Shown here: positions 48,232 through 57,785 of the stretch, piece after piece
How the letters are laid out: the number at the start of each line of letters is the position of its first letter
Position numbering within the stretch: position 1 is the stretch's first letter
Source of the DNA: an uncultured Planktomarina sp.
GTDB taxonomy: Bacteria > Pseudomonadota > Alphaproteobacteria > Rhodobacterales > Rhodobacteraceae
DNA length: 64,000 nt
Direction of reading: 5' to 3'
NCBI GenBank assembly: GCA_905182535.1
Contig: CAJJBZ010000001.1
Span: forward strand, 1-64,000
The notes under the pieces: generated by a model
What the model saw: the letters and a program-made list of their open reading frames with translations, nothing else
The model's database searches: none
What the model was told of the DNA's origin: nothing
Program-made: the position numbers and the translations under genes

Positions 48232-50644
48232 ATGCGGACCCATGCTCAAGCGGTAGTTATCGGCGGCGGTGTCATTGGATGTTCAATTTTGTATCATCTT
48301 ACAAAGTTGGGGTGGATTGATGTTGTACTTCTTGAGCGAAATGAGCTGACCTCAGGTTCTACATGGCACGCAGCAGCTAATATTCACGGGCTGCATGATA
48401 GCACCAACATCAGTCGTATTCAGCATTATACAATGAACCTCTACAATGAGTTGGAAGCTGAGACGGGGCAAAGCTGTGGTGTGTTTCAACCAGGCAGCCT
48501 CTATTTGGCTCAAACCGAAAATCGAGAGCATCAGCTGCGCTTACAAGCAGCAAAGGCAAAGTTCTATGGGATGAACTTCCATGAAGTTAGCCGTGCTGAA
48601 GCAGAGCGCTTGCATCCATTGGTCGATTACGATGGGGTGCGCTGTATTATGTTTGAGCCTGATGGTGGTAATGTAGATCCCTCTGGTGTCACCAATGCCT
48701 ATGCAGCAGGCGCCCGCGCCCGTGGGGCTGAGATACATCGCTTCACACCTGTGACAGGCACAGAGCAGCAAGTAGACGGCAGTTGGATCGTACGCACTCC
48801 CAATGGTGACATACACACAAAATGGATAGTGAATGCTGCAGGTCTTTGGGGGCGTGAAGTCGCAGCCTTGGCAGGCATCACACTTCCTTTGCAGCCGACG
48901 GAACACCAATATTTTGTGACAGAGACCATTGCTGAAATTGCTGCCATGGAACAACGCTTGCCCTCCGTTGCGGATAGAGACGGGGAATATTATCTGCGCC
49001 AAGAGGGGCAGGGGTTGTTAATTGGAGCCTATGAGAAGAAACTGCGCTTCTGGGCCGAAGAGGGCACGCCGCTAGACTTTGCCCATGAATTGTTTGCCGA
49101 TGATCTTGATCGGATCGAAGAAAATATGATGCGCGCCATTGACCGTGTGCCTGTAGTGGGAACGGCTGGGATTAAGCGGGTGATCAACGGTCCGATGATA
49201 TGGTCTCCTGATAGCAATGTGCTCTATGGGCCGCATCCCGACCTCAAAAACTATTTCTGTTGTAACGGCATTATTCCGGGGTTTAGCCAATCGGGTGGGA
49301 TGGGTTTGATGTCGGCGCAGTGGATGGTCGAGGGTGAAAGTCATTATGATATGTTCACTTGGGATGTTGCACGATTTGGAAAATGGGCTGGGAAAGCGTT
49401 CACAAAGGCTAGGGTGGGTGATCAATATTCTAAGCGGTTCGCTATTCACTTTCCTAACGAAGAGCGTGATGCTGGCAGGCCGGTACGGGTTAGACCTATT
49501 TATGAGATGCAAAAAGCTCTTGGAGCAGTCTTTGGAATAAATTATGGTTGGGAACACCCACAATGGTTTGCAAACAAACCTGGTGTAGCAGACACCAACG
49601 GTTTTATTCGCCAAAATTGGTTTGAATCTGTTGGCCGCGAATGCCGAATGTTGCGGGAACATGCCGGCATTATAGACATCTCCAATTTTGCTAAATACCG
49701 CGTTCTTGGTGAGGCGGCCGCCGATTGGTTGAATGCGATTTTTGCGAACAATATGCCAAAAGCCGTTGGTCGCTCTTGTTTGACCCCCTTGATAGGTGTG
49801 CGGGGCGGTATCGCGGGTGACTTTACTGTGACTTGCATTGCAGATGATGAATTTATGATCATTGGGTCTGGCATGGCGGAGCGCTATCATCAAAGATTTT
49901 GGAATATGGTGCCGATGCCTGATGGGGTGACCTTTGAAAGTCTGACGGAAGCGATGTGTGGCTTCAACGTAGCGGGTCCTAAATCGAGGAATTTGTTGCA
50001 ACGTTTGACCAGCACTTCATTGGCTACGGTGAACTTTCCCGTTTATGCGATCCAAACGCGTTGAGTTGGGTGGCGTCCACTGTCTAGCACTTCGGGTTTC
50101 ATTCACGGGGGATCTTGGTTGGGAGTTGCATTGTAAAACTGAGGATCAACTACGCCTTTATGAGGCATTGATTGAGACAGGAAAGATTTTTGGTGCTGGG
50201 CCTGTGGGTGGGCGAGCACTAATGAGCTTGCGGGTAGAAAAAGGCTACGGCTCTTGGTCGCGTGAATATAGTCCAGAATATTGGCCACAAGAGGTTGGGC
50301 TGGCGGGCCTAATCAAACTGGATAAAGATTTTCTGCACAAGAGCGCTTATCTTGCAATTAAAGATAATGTGCCGCGAGAAACGCTTTCAATTGTCGAAAT
50401 ATTGGATGTTACCACTGCGGATGCAACCGGTGGTGAGCCGATCTTTGATAAAACTGGCGCTGGGGTTGGTCGGGTAACCTCAGGGACTTATGGATACGGC
50501 GTAAATAAGTCGCTTGCGCTTTGCTATTTGAAAAATGTTAAAGTCGGCGACGAGCTGGATGTCATGGTGCTTGGCAAGCCCCATCGTGCGGTTGTTTTGG
50601 CTGAACCGCCCTTTGATCCTAGTGGCGCAAAATTGCGGGGATAG
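48232..50644 (+). CDS. Second FAD-dependent dimethylglycine/sarcosine dehydrogenase-like protein with GcvT domain, split by one frameshift
   Basis: This is a paralogue of the divergent gene, about 804 residues after repair. It shows VIGGGVIGCSILYHLTKLG, GSTWHAAANIHGLHD (covalent FAD His pattern), CNGIIPGFSQSGGMGL and the GcvT features IIDISNFAKYRV, LTPLIGVRGGIAGDFTV and SFTGDLGWELHC. The frame breaks at CCC 50038-50040; one base fewer joins NFP to FMRSKRVELGG. The C-terminus has GPVGGRALMSLRVEKGYGSW and GRVTSGTYGYGVNKSLAL. AAANIHG replaces AAGGFHT of the neighbour, so substrates may differ. Confidence 0.8.
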
Positions 50645-51035
50645 GTTGTAGTTGTGGAGCTTGTGGCACAACATTTTTAAAATATAATTTACAATTGATG
50701 GTATGCATCATTTTTTGCATTCTAATTTTATTAGCTGGAGCTGCTTTATCGTTATAATAACTACCATAACTTCTCTCAGATCATACTCTTAATGTGCGAA
50801 GGATGGCGAAATCTAATTAACAGTAAAGCGGACTTGATCAGGGCACTTTTGATTTTTAGGTGGGGCTTGGCCTTGGGTTTTTATGTGGTTAATCCGGTTT
50901 AACCAACGTTTTGGTACTGCTACAGTTTAACTTTATGTAATTAGTTAGTGAGATTTTTCGTGGGTTTTTATTTAAGTTTACTTTGAATTGCTTTAAGCTT
51001 TTTCGGATATCCTCAAATAAAATGGGAATTTACTT
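50645..51035. other. Intergenic region without a recognised gene
   Basis: About 390 AT-rich bases lie between the demethylase gene and the small-gene pair. No conserved open frame, RNA or mobile element was seen. Confidence 0.5.
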
Positions 51036-51311
51036 ATGACTAATACTGTAATTTCTGATAGCCAATATTACATAAATTTGCGGGCTGGTGGCGTTAAGCA
51101 CAGCTTCACGAATGCCGTTGGTAACCTTGTGAATTGTTATGGTGTTTCGGATGAAGAAGCTAACCATTACGAACTTTTTGTTGGTAGTGAACAAGAAGGT
51201 TTGTTAGAAAACCCAGACAAATTAGGTTGGGCAGAGGTGAGCTCTTTTCTAGAAGAACAACCTGATAACTGGAACGAAGTTTTTGGGGCCTCCAATCTGC
51301 CCGGGGAGTAA
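51036..51311 (+). CDS. Small acidic hypothetical protein, 91 residues
   Basis: This is an acidic soluble protein (start MTNTVISDSQYYINLRAGG) with many Asn, Glu and Asp residues and no Cys-pair, membrane or signal segment. GGGAA lies about nine bases before ATG. It ends with PGE, whose GGGGAG codons form the ribosome site of the next gene, so the two are coupled. No family is recognised. Confidence 0.5.
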   Translation: MTNTVISDSQYYINLRAGGVKHSFTNAVGNLVNCYGVSDEEANHYELFVGSEQEGLLENPDKLGWAEVSSFLEEQPDNWNEVFGASNLPGE

Positions 51312-51314
51312 TTT

Positions 51315-51584
51315 ATGAATGATGGCGTTATTTACAATGATATGCGAGGTCCTTTGGATCAGTCTGTTTCTAGCTATGAGCAAGAGCTGTTTTATTGTGA
51401 GTTCTCTGATGAGCAGATAGAGAAAGTAAGAGTTGCCTTTGGTGGGGATCTACAACGCGCATCAAGCCTTTACCGCGACATTACTAACAAAATAATTATG
51501 GATGTCAGCGAGGAAGACTTGGAAAAACCTCTGGCGGTTATTGGTGTTGAAGAGCTTATAAAGGCTGATAATAAAGCTATTTAA
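51315..51584 (+). CDS. Small acidic hypothetical protein, 89 residues
   Basis: It starts MNDGVIYNDMRGPLDQSVSS four bases after the previous stop, with GGGGAG at an ideal distance. The middle has a helix-rich part (FSDEQIEKVRVAFGGDLQRA). The protein is acidic and probably soluble. It ends overlapping by eight bases with a convergent 60-codon frame. No family is recognised. Coupling to the 91-residue gene suggests a two-protein function. Confidence 0.5.
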   Translation: MNDGVIYNDMRGPLDQSVSSYEQELFYCEFSDEQIEKVRVAFGGDLQRASSLYRDITNKIIMDVSEEDLEKPLAVIGVEELIKADNKAI

Positions 51585-51759
51585 TTTCAGTATTTAGACT
51601 GGTTTTCAGAAGAGTTTTCCCAAACTCATACCCTTCCACGTACTCTGAAGACCGCCCCTCTGGCATCATCACCCTTTCGAGAATGGAATCTGCCACACCG
51701 TCCTTAAAATTCTTGATATGAAAGAACGGCCGAATTTTATTATTAGTCAAATCATTCAT
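51577..51759 (-). CDS. Small hypothetical protein, 60 residues
   Basis: This short frame begins MNDLTNNKIRPFFHIKNFKD and ends SLNTEIK. It is convergent to the small-gene pair with an eight-base overlap. A CTGGAA sequence lies about nine bases upstream. It looks like coding sequence by eye, with a plausible helix-strand mix, but no family or strong signal supports it. Confidence 0.35.
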   Translation of the reverse strand: MNDLTNNKIRPFFHIKNFKDGVADSILERVMMPEGRSSEYVEGYEFGKTLLKTSLNTEIK

Positions 51760-51935
51760 TTTATATTCCAGAACACACGAGTTGAAGAAAGGCCTGCCTT
51801 AACTCTTACAAAATACATATGTTTAAATCTAACTTTATACTTTCTGGCAGAATTATAGACACGCGGGCTTAAAAAAAGTATCACTAAACACCTCTAAATT
51901 GGGGTTTATTATATTTTTTCCAAATTTAGTTAGTA

Positions 51936-52467
51936 TTATTTTTTAAAAATAATAATTACCTCTCCAATCCTCAAACCATACTTCGACATATAGGCTCTGT
52001 TCAATAAGTGTTCGTCATCCATTAACCACATCCAATCATCGAAATTCACAAGGACTGTCCCACTTTCAGTTGGTAAATTAAATGAATATTTCCAGTTAAA
52101 AGTATCGCCGCGTTCCTCACCATAAGCCATACCGTCAACACCTTTTGCAGTACCAACCCATGTGTTTTCACTTGCTTTTTTCAGTGTCCAAACCCGTTGT
52201 TCTGTACTATCATCTTCATAAATGAAGTCTTCAGACAGGGTTAGAATTTCTCCATCCCATGCACCCTGAATTGCAACAGTAAAGCGTCGACTCACCTTGC
52301 CAAATCTATCTTGAAATTGACCATGCGCTGTGGTTTTGCCTAAAAAGAATTCTTCTAAATTTAATTGTAATTTAGACATTGGTGCATCTTTTAAGGAAGG
52401 CGTGGATGAACAAGCTCCCATAAAAATTAGTAATAGAACAATTGTGGCCTTATTAGAATCCAGTCAT
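51936..52467 (-). CDS. DUF3833-family lipoprotein, signal peptide split off by a frameshift
   Basis: The mature part matches DUF3833: ACSSTPSL, LEEFFLGKTTAHGQFQDRFG, FDDWMWLMDDEHLLNRAYMSK and EVIIIFKK. Just upstream the same frame encodes KATIVLLLIFMGAC, a lipoprotein signal with lipobox MGAC, but no start codon precedes it. A GAGGA-preceded ATG at 52467 reads MTGF in another frame; dropping one base near 52449-52455 joins MTGFYKATIV. The repaired protein of about 176 residues would be a small membrane-anchored lipoprotein. Function is not established for the family. Confidence 0.7.
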
Positions 52468-52935
52468 CGTATCCTCATCAATTTTATTAAAAGTAGATGG
52501 CACCTGTTGCAGTCGAAAAGATAGGGTAACACTTAATTTTGGATAAATATATTACTTCGGGATAAAGGAGCCCATTGCTAATTTTTTTGTATTTATTTGC
52601 CCAGCTTGGATCTATTCCAGCATAGTTGTTCAGCGCTTGCTATAAGGCCTTCTGGATATTTTATAGTCTGTAGGCATTACTTATAGTCTGCAAACATCAC
52701 AAAGATAAATTCACTATTAATTTCATGCGCCACCTTTTAGAGTTCTCACTTATAAAAATATAACAGAGCCAAATAGAATAATCATAGTTTTCTAAACCCA
52801 TCTGATGGTTAGCTCCAAAGTTTCTGTTTAAAGAAGTTTGGATGGTATTTCGACAATATAGGCTCCAAATAAAATTACTTTTGCAATTAAAAATCTTCAG
52901 GTAACATACGCAATAATATGAAGGAGCATTCCATC
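52468..52935. other. Intergenic region with a 20-bp direct repeat
   Basis: About 468 bases lie between the lipoprotein and the Sel1 gene. TTATAGTCTG begins two adjacent 20-base units at 52661-52680 and 52681-52700, with 16 of 20 bases alike. No open frame was recognised. The repeat could be an operator or chance. Confidence 0.4.
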
Positions 52936-53592
52936 ATGAAATACCTCACTATTAGCATAGCTTTCCTAACTATGCTCTCCACAGGTCTTTGGGCTTCAGA
53001 CAGTGCAGAGGAGCGCATGAATGAAGTTATCGAAATACAATCGAAAGCTGCGGATTTGAAAGTTTTGGAAAAAGCTTGGAATGCCTATCAAGAAGGCGAC
53101 TACACTTCCGCGTCCAAAGAATGGGAGCCATTAGCTGAGGCTGGAAAGGCTTCAGCTCAATTCAATCTTGCACTGATGTATAGAAATGGCCGTGGTGTTG
53201 ATAGAGATGAAAAAAAGGCTTCAGAGTGGTATACTTTAGCTTCAAAGCAGGGGTATTTGCCTGCTCAATGGCGACTGGCAACTATGTACTATCACGGCTC
53301 TGGTGTGGTTCAAGATTACCAACAGGCCGCCAATTTTTATAGCTTAGCTGCTCGGCAAGGTGATAGTTATGCGCAAAATGCATTCGGCGTTATGTTGCGT
53401 GATGGGGTGGGAGTTTTAAAAGATAATACCCTAGCCTATCTCTGGTTCCACATTGCTGGTGATAGTGGTTTTGAACTTGGAGCAAAGTATCGAGACGCAA
53501 TAGCAATTAATATGACCCAAGAAGAAATTTCAACTTCTCAAAGCATGGCTAAAAAATGCGTTATTAGTGGCTATACTAAGTGCGGTTATTAG
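52936..53592 (+). CDS. Secreted Sel1-repeat (SLR) protein
   Basis: This protein of about 218 residues begins with a signal peptide, MKYLTISIAFLTMLSTGLWA, likely cut before SDSAEE. It has three or four Sel1-like repeats (SAQFNLALMYRNGRGVDRD, PAQWRLATMYYHGSGVVQD, YAQNAFGVMLRDGVGVLKD), each about 36 residues. Such proteins form helical solenoids that bind partners. The ATG at 52936 is chosen because an AAGGAG lies upstream inside the alternative start at 52918. It is probably periplasmic; no partner is visible. Confidence 0.85.
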   Translation: MKYLTISIAFLTMLSTGLWASDSAEERMNEVIEIQSKAADLKVLEKAWNAYQEGDYTSASKEWEPLAEAGKASAQFNLALMYRNGRGVDRDEKKASEWYTLASKQGYLPAQWRLATMYYHGSGVVQDYQQAANFYSLAARQGDSYAQNAFGVMLRDGVGVLKDNTLAYLWFHIAGDSGFELGAKYRDAIAINMTQEEISTSQSMAKKCVISGYTKCGY

Positions 53593-53687
53593 TAGCTATA
53601 AAAATAAGAAAACTGAGTATTTGGATATAGCTACAGAAAATTTGAAAAATAATTTAATTATAATTAAATTTAATCAACTTAGATCAT

Positions 53688-54479
53688 TCAAACTGATAAC
53701 GCGGCGTTGGCGCCGAGGAAGTTGGAAACTTTTTCTCCAGCTAGCAGCATAGCGTTAGCTGCAGTGCCAAGGTCAGGATCATTGTTTTTGATGAGGCGCT
53801 GGATAAACGGAATTGTCAGAGCTGCGATTACTTTTCCTGAGTAGTCAAAAACTGGCACAGAAATATTTTGTACACCTGCAATAACCATTGAAGGGCTAAC
53901 ACAGTAACCAAAATTTTGTACCTGAATGACGGCTTCCTTAAATACGTCAATTTGTTCCAGTGTAGCAGTATCAATTTGGTCGCAAATATCATCGCACCTC
54001 TGTGATGATAATTGATGTATTAGAGCTGCACCTGATCCAGTTTGTGTCACGGGAATTCGCGCACCAAGTCTGACACTCGTCACGTTATTTCCAGGTGGGT
54101 CGTTCTGTGCTATTACTAAAATATTGTTCCCGTAAAGGATAGACAAGTGAATTGACTGGTTAAGGCTAATAGCCAAGTCGGCCATGACATCACTCGCGAC
54201 TTTAGTTAGTCGTTTGATCGGTGGGTGTCGGTGAGATATTTCAAAAAGCTTTAGTGTTAGCGAATAATGTTCACTTGCTTCATCTATACTAACGTATTTT
54301 CTTTCTACTAACACGGCTAACATACGGAAAATTTCACTAACTGAGCGCTTAAGTGATTTAGCTATATCGGATTTTTTCATCCCCGCACTTTGTGTTGCAA
54401 GCAACTCTAATATGTCCAATCCTTTTGACAGAGCTGGTGCGCTATACTTTTCGGTAGTATCGACTTTTTTGGTTGGCAT
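53688..54479 (-). CDS. IclR-family transcriptional regulator
   Basis: This is a 263-residue regulator. The N-terminal winged HTH is SKGLDILELLATQSAGMKKSD followed by RSVSEIFRMLAVL. The C-terminal IclR effector domain has SIHLSILYGNNILVIAQND, GSGAALIHQLSSQ and GYCVSPSMVIAGVQNISVPVFD. It lies downstream of the lactonase gene on the same strand and is divergent from the sugar transport operon, so it likely controls both. The effector is probably a pathway intermediate. Confidence 0.83.
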   Translation of the reverse strand: MPTKKVDTTEKYSAPALSKGLDILELLATQSAGMKKSDIAKSLKRSVSEIFRMLAVLVERKYVSIDEASEHYSLTLKLFEISHRHPPIKRLTKVASDVMADLAISLNQSIHLSILYGNNILVIAQNDPPGNNVTSVRLGARIPVTQTGSGAALIHQLSSQRCDDICDQIDTATLEQIDVFKEAVIQVQNFGYCVSPSMVIAGVQNISVPVFDYSGKVIAALTIPFIQRLIKNNDPDLGTAANAMLLAGEKVSNFLGANAALSV

Positions 54480-54549
54480 CTGCTCAAGCCTTTTTTGCGT
54501 CTAGTGTTGTTAATTTACTGTTCTTAAAAAAGGTAGTTTGAAATAGTCT

Positions 54550-55387
54550 CTAAACTGCCCAAATATTTTTTGCATTGCCTTGATAAAAACAGCGTCTCTG
54601 ATCCAATGACCAATCAGCTGTCAATGCGTGAGTGGCGGCAACCCAAGTTTCTAAGCCACCACCAAGATTGCAAACTGGGCTGTCACTGCCCCAAATTATC
54701 CTATTATGACCGAATGCCTCAACTGTATGATCAAAATATGGACGTATGCTATCTAACCCCCACTTTTGCAAATCTCCATACGCAATTAAACCAGATATTT
54801 TAGCAATTACAGCTTCTTCGTTTGGCCAGTGCACTTATAAAATCATTCCAAGGAGAAAAGTTGCCATTTTTGATATCTGGTACTCCACAATGGTTTAGGA
54901 TGAAAATTACTTGGGGGCAGTAATCTACAAGTTGTGCAGCGGTCGACAATTGATGTGGCAACACGCAAAGATCAAAAGTTAAGCCTGTATTTGATAAAAG
55001 TTTGATATTGTCACGGAATATTTTGGACTGAGATAGCGCGTCGTTCTGAGTGTGTAAAACTCTACGAAATCCTTTGATGGTCGTGTTATGCTGGGCGATT
55101 TCAAGAAACTGACTAAACTCTGGATTTTCTGGCCGAGCTGCGGAAATTGCACCACGCAAAATGCTAGCTGGCTCCTTCATTAATTCTGTAATTAATTCAT
55201 TTTCTAGATCAATTTGCTTGGGATCAACGTCAACCTCCATGTGTAAACACTCAGTAATTCCAAGACGTTTCGCTTTGACTGAATAGGAATTAAATGTGCT
55301 GGGGGCATTCAAAGCAGGGACGGATTTTAGCCAAGGATAGTCGAGGCGATCGGGGTAAATCAAATGTAAGTGTGTATCAAAAAGCAT
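54550..55387 (-). CDS. Amidohydrolase (COG3618), probable L-fuconolactone/6-deoxyaldonolactone hydrolase, split by one frameshift
   Basis: This metal-dependent TIM-barrel hydrolase of about 278 residues starts at 55387 (MLFDTHLHLIYPDRLDYPW) after AAGGAG. DTHLH is the first metal motif. Further features are LRGAISAARPE, KGFRRVLHTQND, FDLCVLPHQL and LNHCGVPD. The second frame gives EEAVIAKISGL, FDHTVEAFGHNRIIWGSDSPVC (the metal-binding Asp) and NAKNIWAV. One extra base at 54820 splits it. COG3618 includes L-fucono-1,4-lactonase; position next to a fucose-type operon makes that role likely. It diverges from the transporter genes. Confidence 0.78.
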
Positions 55388-55507
55388 AGAAAACTCCTTT
55401 TGCCTTAATCTAAGTAAAGGTTGACTGTATATAAAAGTCAAGTTTAGATACAAAACATGACGGCAATCTCTGTCAGAGTTTTAATAAAACATCCTTGGGA
55501 GGATATG

Positions 55508-56821
55508 ATGAAAAAAAGTGTAATCCGGTCATTTCTGAGTGCAACCACCTGCCTCGCTATGATGGCGACATCACCTGTTTTTGCTGGTGATTACGACGGT
55601 GTCACCATCGATGCAAAATTGATTGGTGGTCAGCAGTATGAAGGCCTATACGCCCTCATTTCTGATTGGGAAGCAGCCACAGGCGCCTCGGTAAATATTG
55701 TATCTAAGAAGAATCACTTTGAATTAGACCGCGAATTTAAATCAGATATTGCGGCTGGCACAACTGATTGGTGTGTGGGTTCGAACCACTCCTCATTCGC
55801 TCCACAATACCCAACATTATATACTGACATGGTTTCTTATAATAGTGCAGATCAGTTAGCTGGATTTGTTCCAGCGATGCTAGAGTCGTCAACGATTGGT
55901 GGGCGTCTAGTTATGCTGCCACGTGCGCAATTTGACGTGTCTGTATTGTATTATCAGGTATCTCTGTACGAAGATGCTGCTAACCAATCAGCATATAAGG
56001 CTAAATTTGGTGTCGACCTTGCACCACCAATCACTCTCGATGAATTCAAACAGCAAGCAATCTTTTTCGCTGATCCGCCCAACTTCTACGGCACGCAATA
56101 TGCTGGTAAAGACGAAGGTGCCGCAGGCCGCTTCTATGAAATGGTTGTAGCAAACGGTGGTGCGATGTTTAATGCTGACTTTACACCAGCATTTAATTCA
56201 GATGCTGGACGTGAATCTTTGCAATGGTTTGTTGATCTTTATGAAGCCGGCGCTGTTCCTCCCGGTACGACCTCCTATTTATGGGATGAGTTAGGAGCAG
56301 GTTTTGCATCCGGCACTATTGGCCTAAATCTGGATTGGCCAGGCTGGTCTGGTTATTTTAACGATCCTGAAGCATCAAAGGCTGCAGGTAATGTTGGTAT
56401 AACTGTTCAGCCAATGGGTTCAGCAGGAATCCATACTGGTTGGTCTGGTTTTCATGGATTTTCGGTGACCGAAGATTGTGCGAACAAGGAAGCTGCGGCC
56501 TCTTTGGTCACATTCCTTACATCTGAGGCCAGCCAAATTGTTGAATCTGCTGGTGGATCCTTGCCAACGCGGACTGCAGTTTGGGATGTCACAGTAGCTG
56601 CAGCAGAGGGTGATGAATATCGCACAATGGCTCTGAATGCCTTCAAAGAGGGTGCTAAGCATGCATTTGCCGTTCCCCAAACTGAATATTGGATAGAAGC
56701 AACAAACCTTATTTTCCCTGAATTGCAGGCAGCTATTTTGGGTGATAAAACCGTTGATGAGGCACTTCAAGATGCTTCAGACGCAGTTGATGAGATGATG
56801 CAGGAAAACGGCGTCTATTAA
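55508..56821 (+). CDS. Sugar ABC transporter substrate-binding protein (family 1)
   Basis: This periplasmic protein of about 437 residues has a signal peptide (KKSVIRSFLSATTCLAMMATSPVFA, cut before GDYDG). The mature part has the SBP family 1 pattern: SDWEAATGASVNIV, DIAAGTTDW, ANGGAMFNADFTPAFNSDAG, WDELGAGFASGTIGLNLDWPGW, and LVTFLTSEAS. GGGAGG lies seven bases before ATG at 55508; another ATG is adjacent at 55505. It delivers a sugar to the permeases that follow. The ligand is inferred to be the 6-deoxyhexose used by the downstream enzymes. Confidence 0.88.
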   Translation: MKKSVIRSFLSATTCLAMMATSPVFAGDYDGVTIDAKLIGGQQYEGLYALISDWEAATGASVNIVSKKNHFELDREFKSDIAAGTTDWCVGSNHSSFAPQYPTLYTDMVSYNSADQLAGFVPAMLESSTIGGRLVMLPRAQFDVSVLYYQVSLYEDAANQSAYKAKFGVDLAPPITLDEFKQQAIFFADPPNFYGTQYAGKDEGAAGRFYEMVVANGGAMFNADFTPAFNSDAGRESLQWFVDLYEAGAVPPGTTSYLWDELGAGFASGTIGLNLDWPGWSGYFNDPEASKAAGNVGITVQPMGSAGIHTGWSGFHGFSVTEDCANKEAAASLVTFLTSEASQIVESAGGSLPTRTAVWDVTVAAAEGDEYRTMALNAFKEGAKHAFAVPQTEYWIEATNLIFPELQAAILGDKTVDEALQDASDAVDEMMQENGVY

Positions 56822-56839
56822 AGTAACCCAAAAAAAATA

Positions 56840-56861
56840 GGGGCGGCAACTTTGCCGCCCC
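56840..56861. terminator. GC-rich hairpin between SBP and permease genes
   Basis: A perfect 9-bp stem (GGGGCGGCA at 56840-56848 with TGCCGCCCC at 56853-56861, loop ACTT) lies 18 bases after the SBP stop and is followed by a T-run at 56870-56875. It is the clearest hairpin noticed in the window. Such a structure usually reduces transcription into the permeases or protects the SBP message, giving excess binding protein. Confidence 0.7.
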
Positions 56862-56887
56862 ACCAATACTTTTTTGAAAAGCCCAAT

Positions 56888-57785
56888 ATGTCCCTCAAAA
56901 AATTACCACCATGGCTTCTCTTGATATTGCCCGCTATCATCATATTGGCAGCAGTAATTTTGATCCCACTATTGTTTTCGCTATATTCAAGTTTCACATC
57001 CTATCGGTTAACTCGACCAGATACGTTATTCAATTGGATTGGAACGTTCAATTATGAGAAAGCGGTAAAAAGTAGTGTTTTTTGGGCAGCCTTTGGCAGA
57101 ACCATCCTATTTCTTACACTAGCGCTAAATCTGGAAATGTTCCTGGGTCTTGGGCTTGCTCTGCTGGTTAGCCGCGTAACGCGTGGCCAGAGGGTGCTTC
57201 GCACCGTTATGATGTTTCCCTATGATGTTTTCACCTGTTCTTGTAGGATTTCAATTCAAATTCATATTTAATGATAATGTCGGTTTAGTTAATAACGCAT
57301 TACAATCTCTGGGTTTAAGTAGCAGCGCAATACCTTGGTTGGTTGATGAGAAACTGGCTATGTTCTCAATTATTTTTGCTGAGGTTTGGATGTCGACTAG
57401 CGTGTTTGCTATCTTGATACTTGCTGGCCTATTTTCTATTCCGCAGGATCCGCAAGAAGCTGCAAAAGTTGATGGCTGTTCACCTTGGCAAAGCTTTCGC
57501 CACATAACACTTCCATTCATTATGCCATTCATATTCATTGCGATGGCAATTAGGTCGCTTGATGTGGCGAGAGCTTATGACATTGTGCAAGTAATGACTA
57601 ATGGCGGCCCCGCCCGACGCACAGAGATTCTATGGACCCTTATAGGTCGAACTGGTTATGTGGATGCTAAAATGGGCTACGCAAACGCCATGGGGTATGT
57701 GTCAATTTTCTTGGCAATCTTTTTCACGATATATTTCTTTAGAAAGCTAAACGCGGCACGGGCTGAATTGGGAATGGCTAGATAA
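56888..57785 (+). CDS. Sugar ABC transporter permease 1 (MalF type), split by one frameshift
   Basis: This inner-membrane permease of about 298 residues has six predicted helices. The start MSLKKLPPWLLLILPAIII is at 56888; an earlier TTG would fall inside the hairpin. The frame breaks at 57221, where one extra T separates MMFP from MMFSPVLVGFQFKFIFNDNVG. The second part has VPQDPQEAAKVDGC-like EAA motif (QEAAKVDGCSPWQSFRHI) that docks the ATPase, and ends RAELGMAR. The stop overlaps the next start (TAATG). Confidence 0.85.

Noticed and set aside
55776-55790. tRNA-like GGGTTCGAACC sequence
   Set aside because: It lies within the binding-protein coding sequence and no cloverleaf can be built around it.
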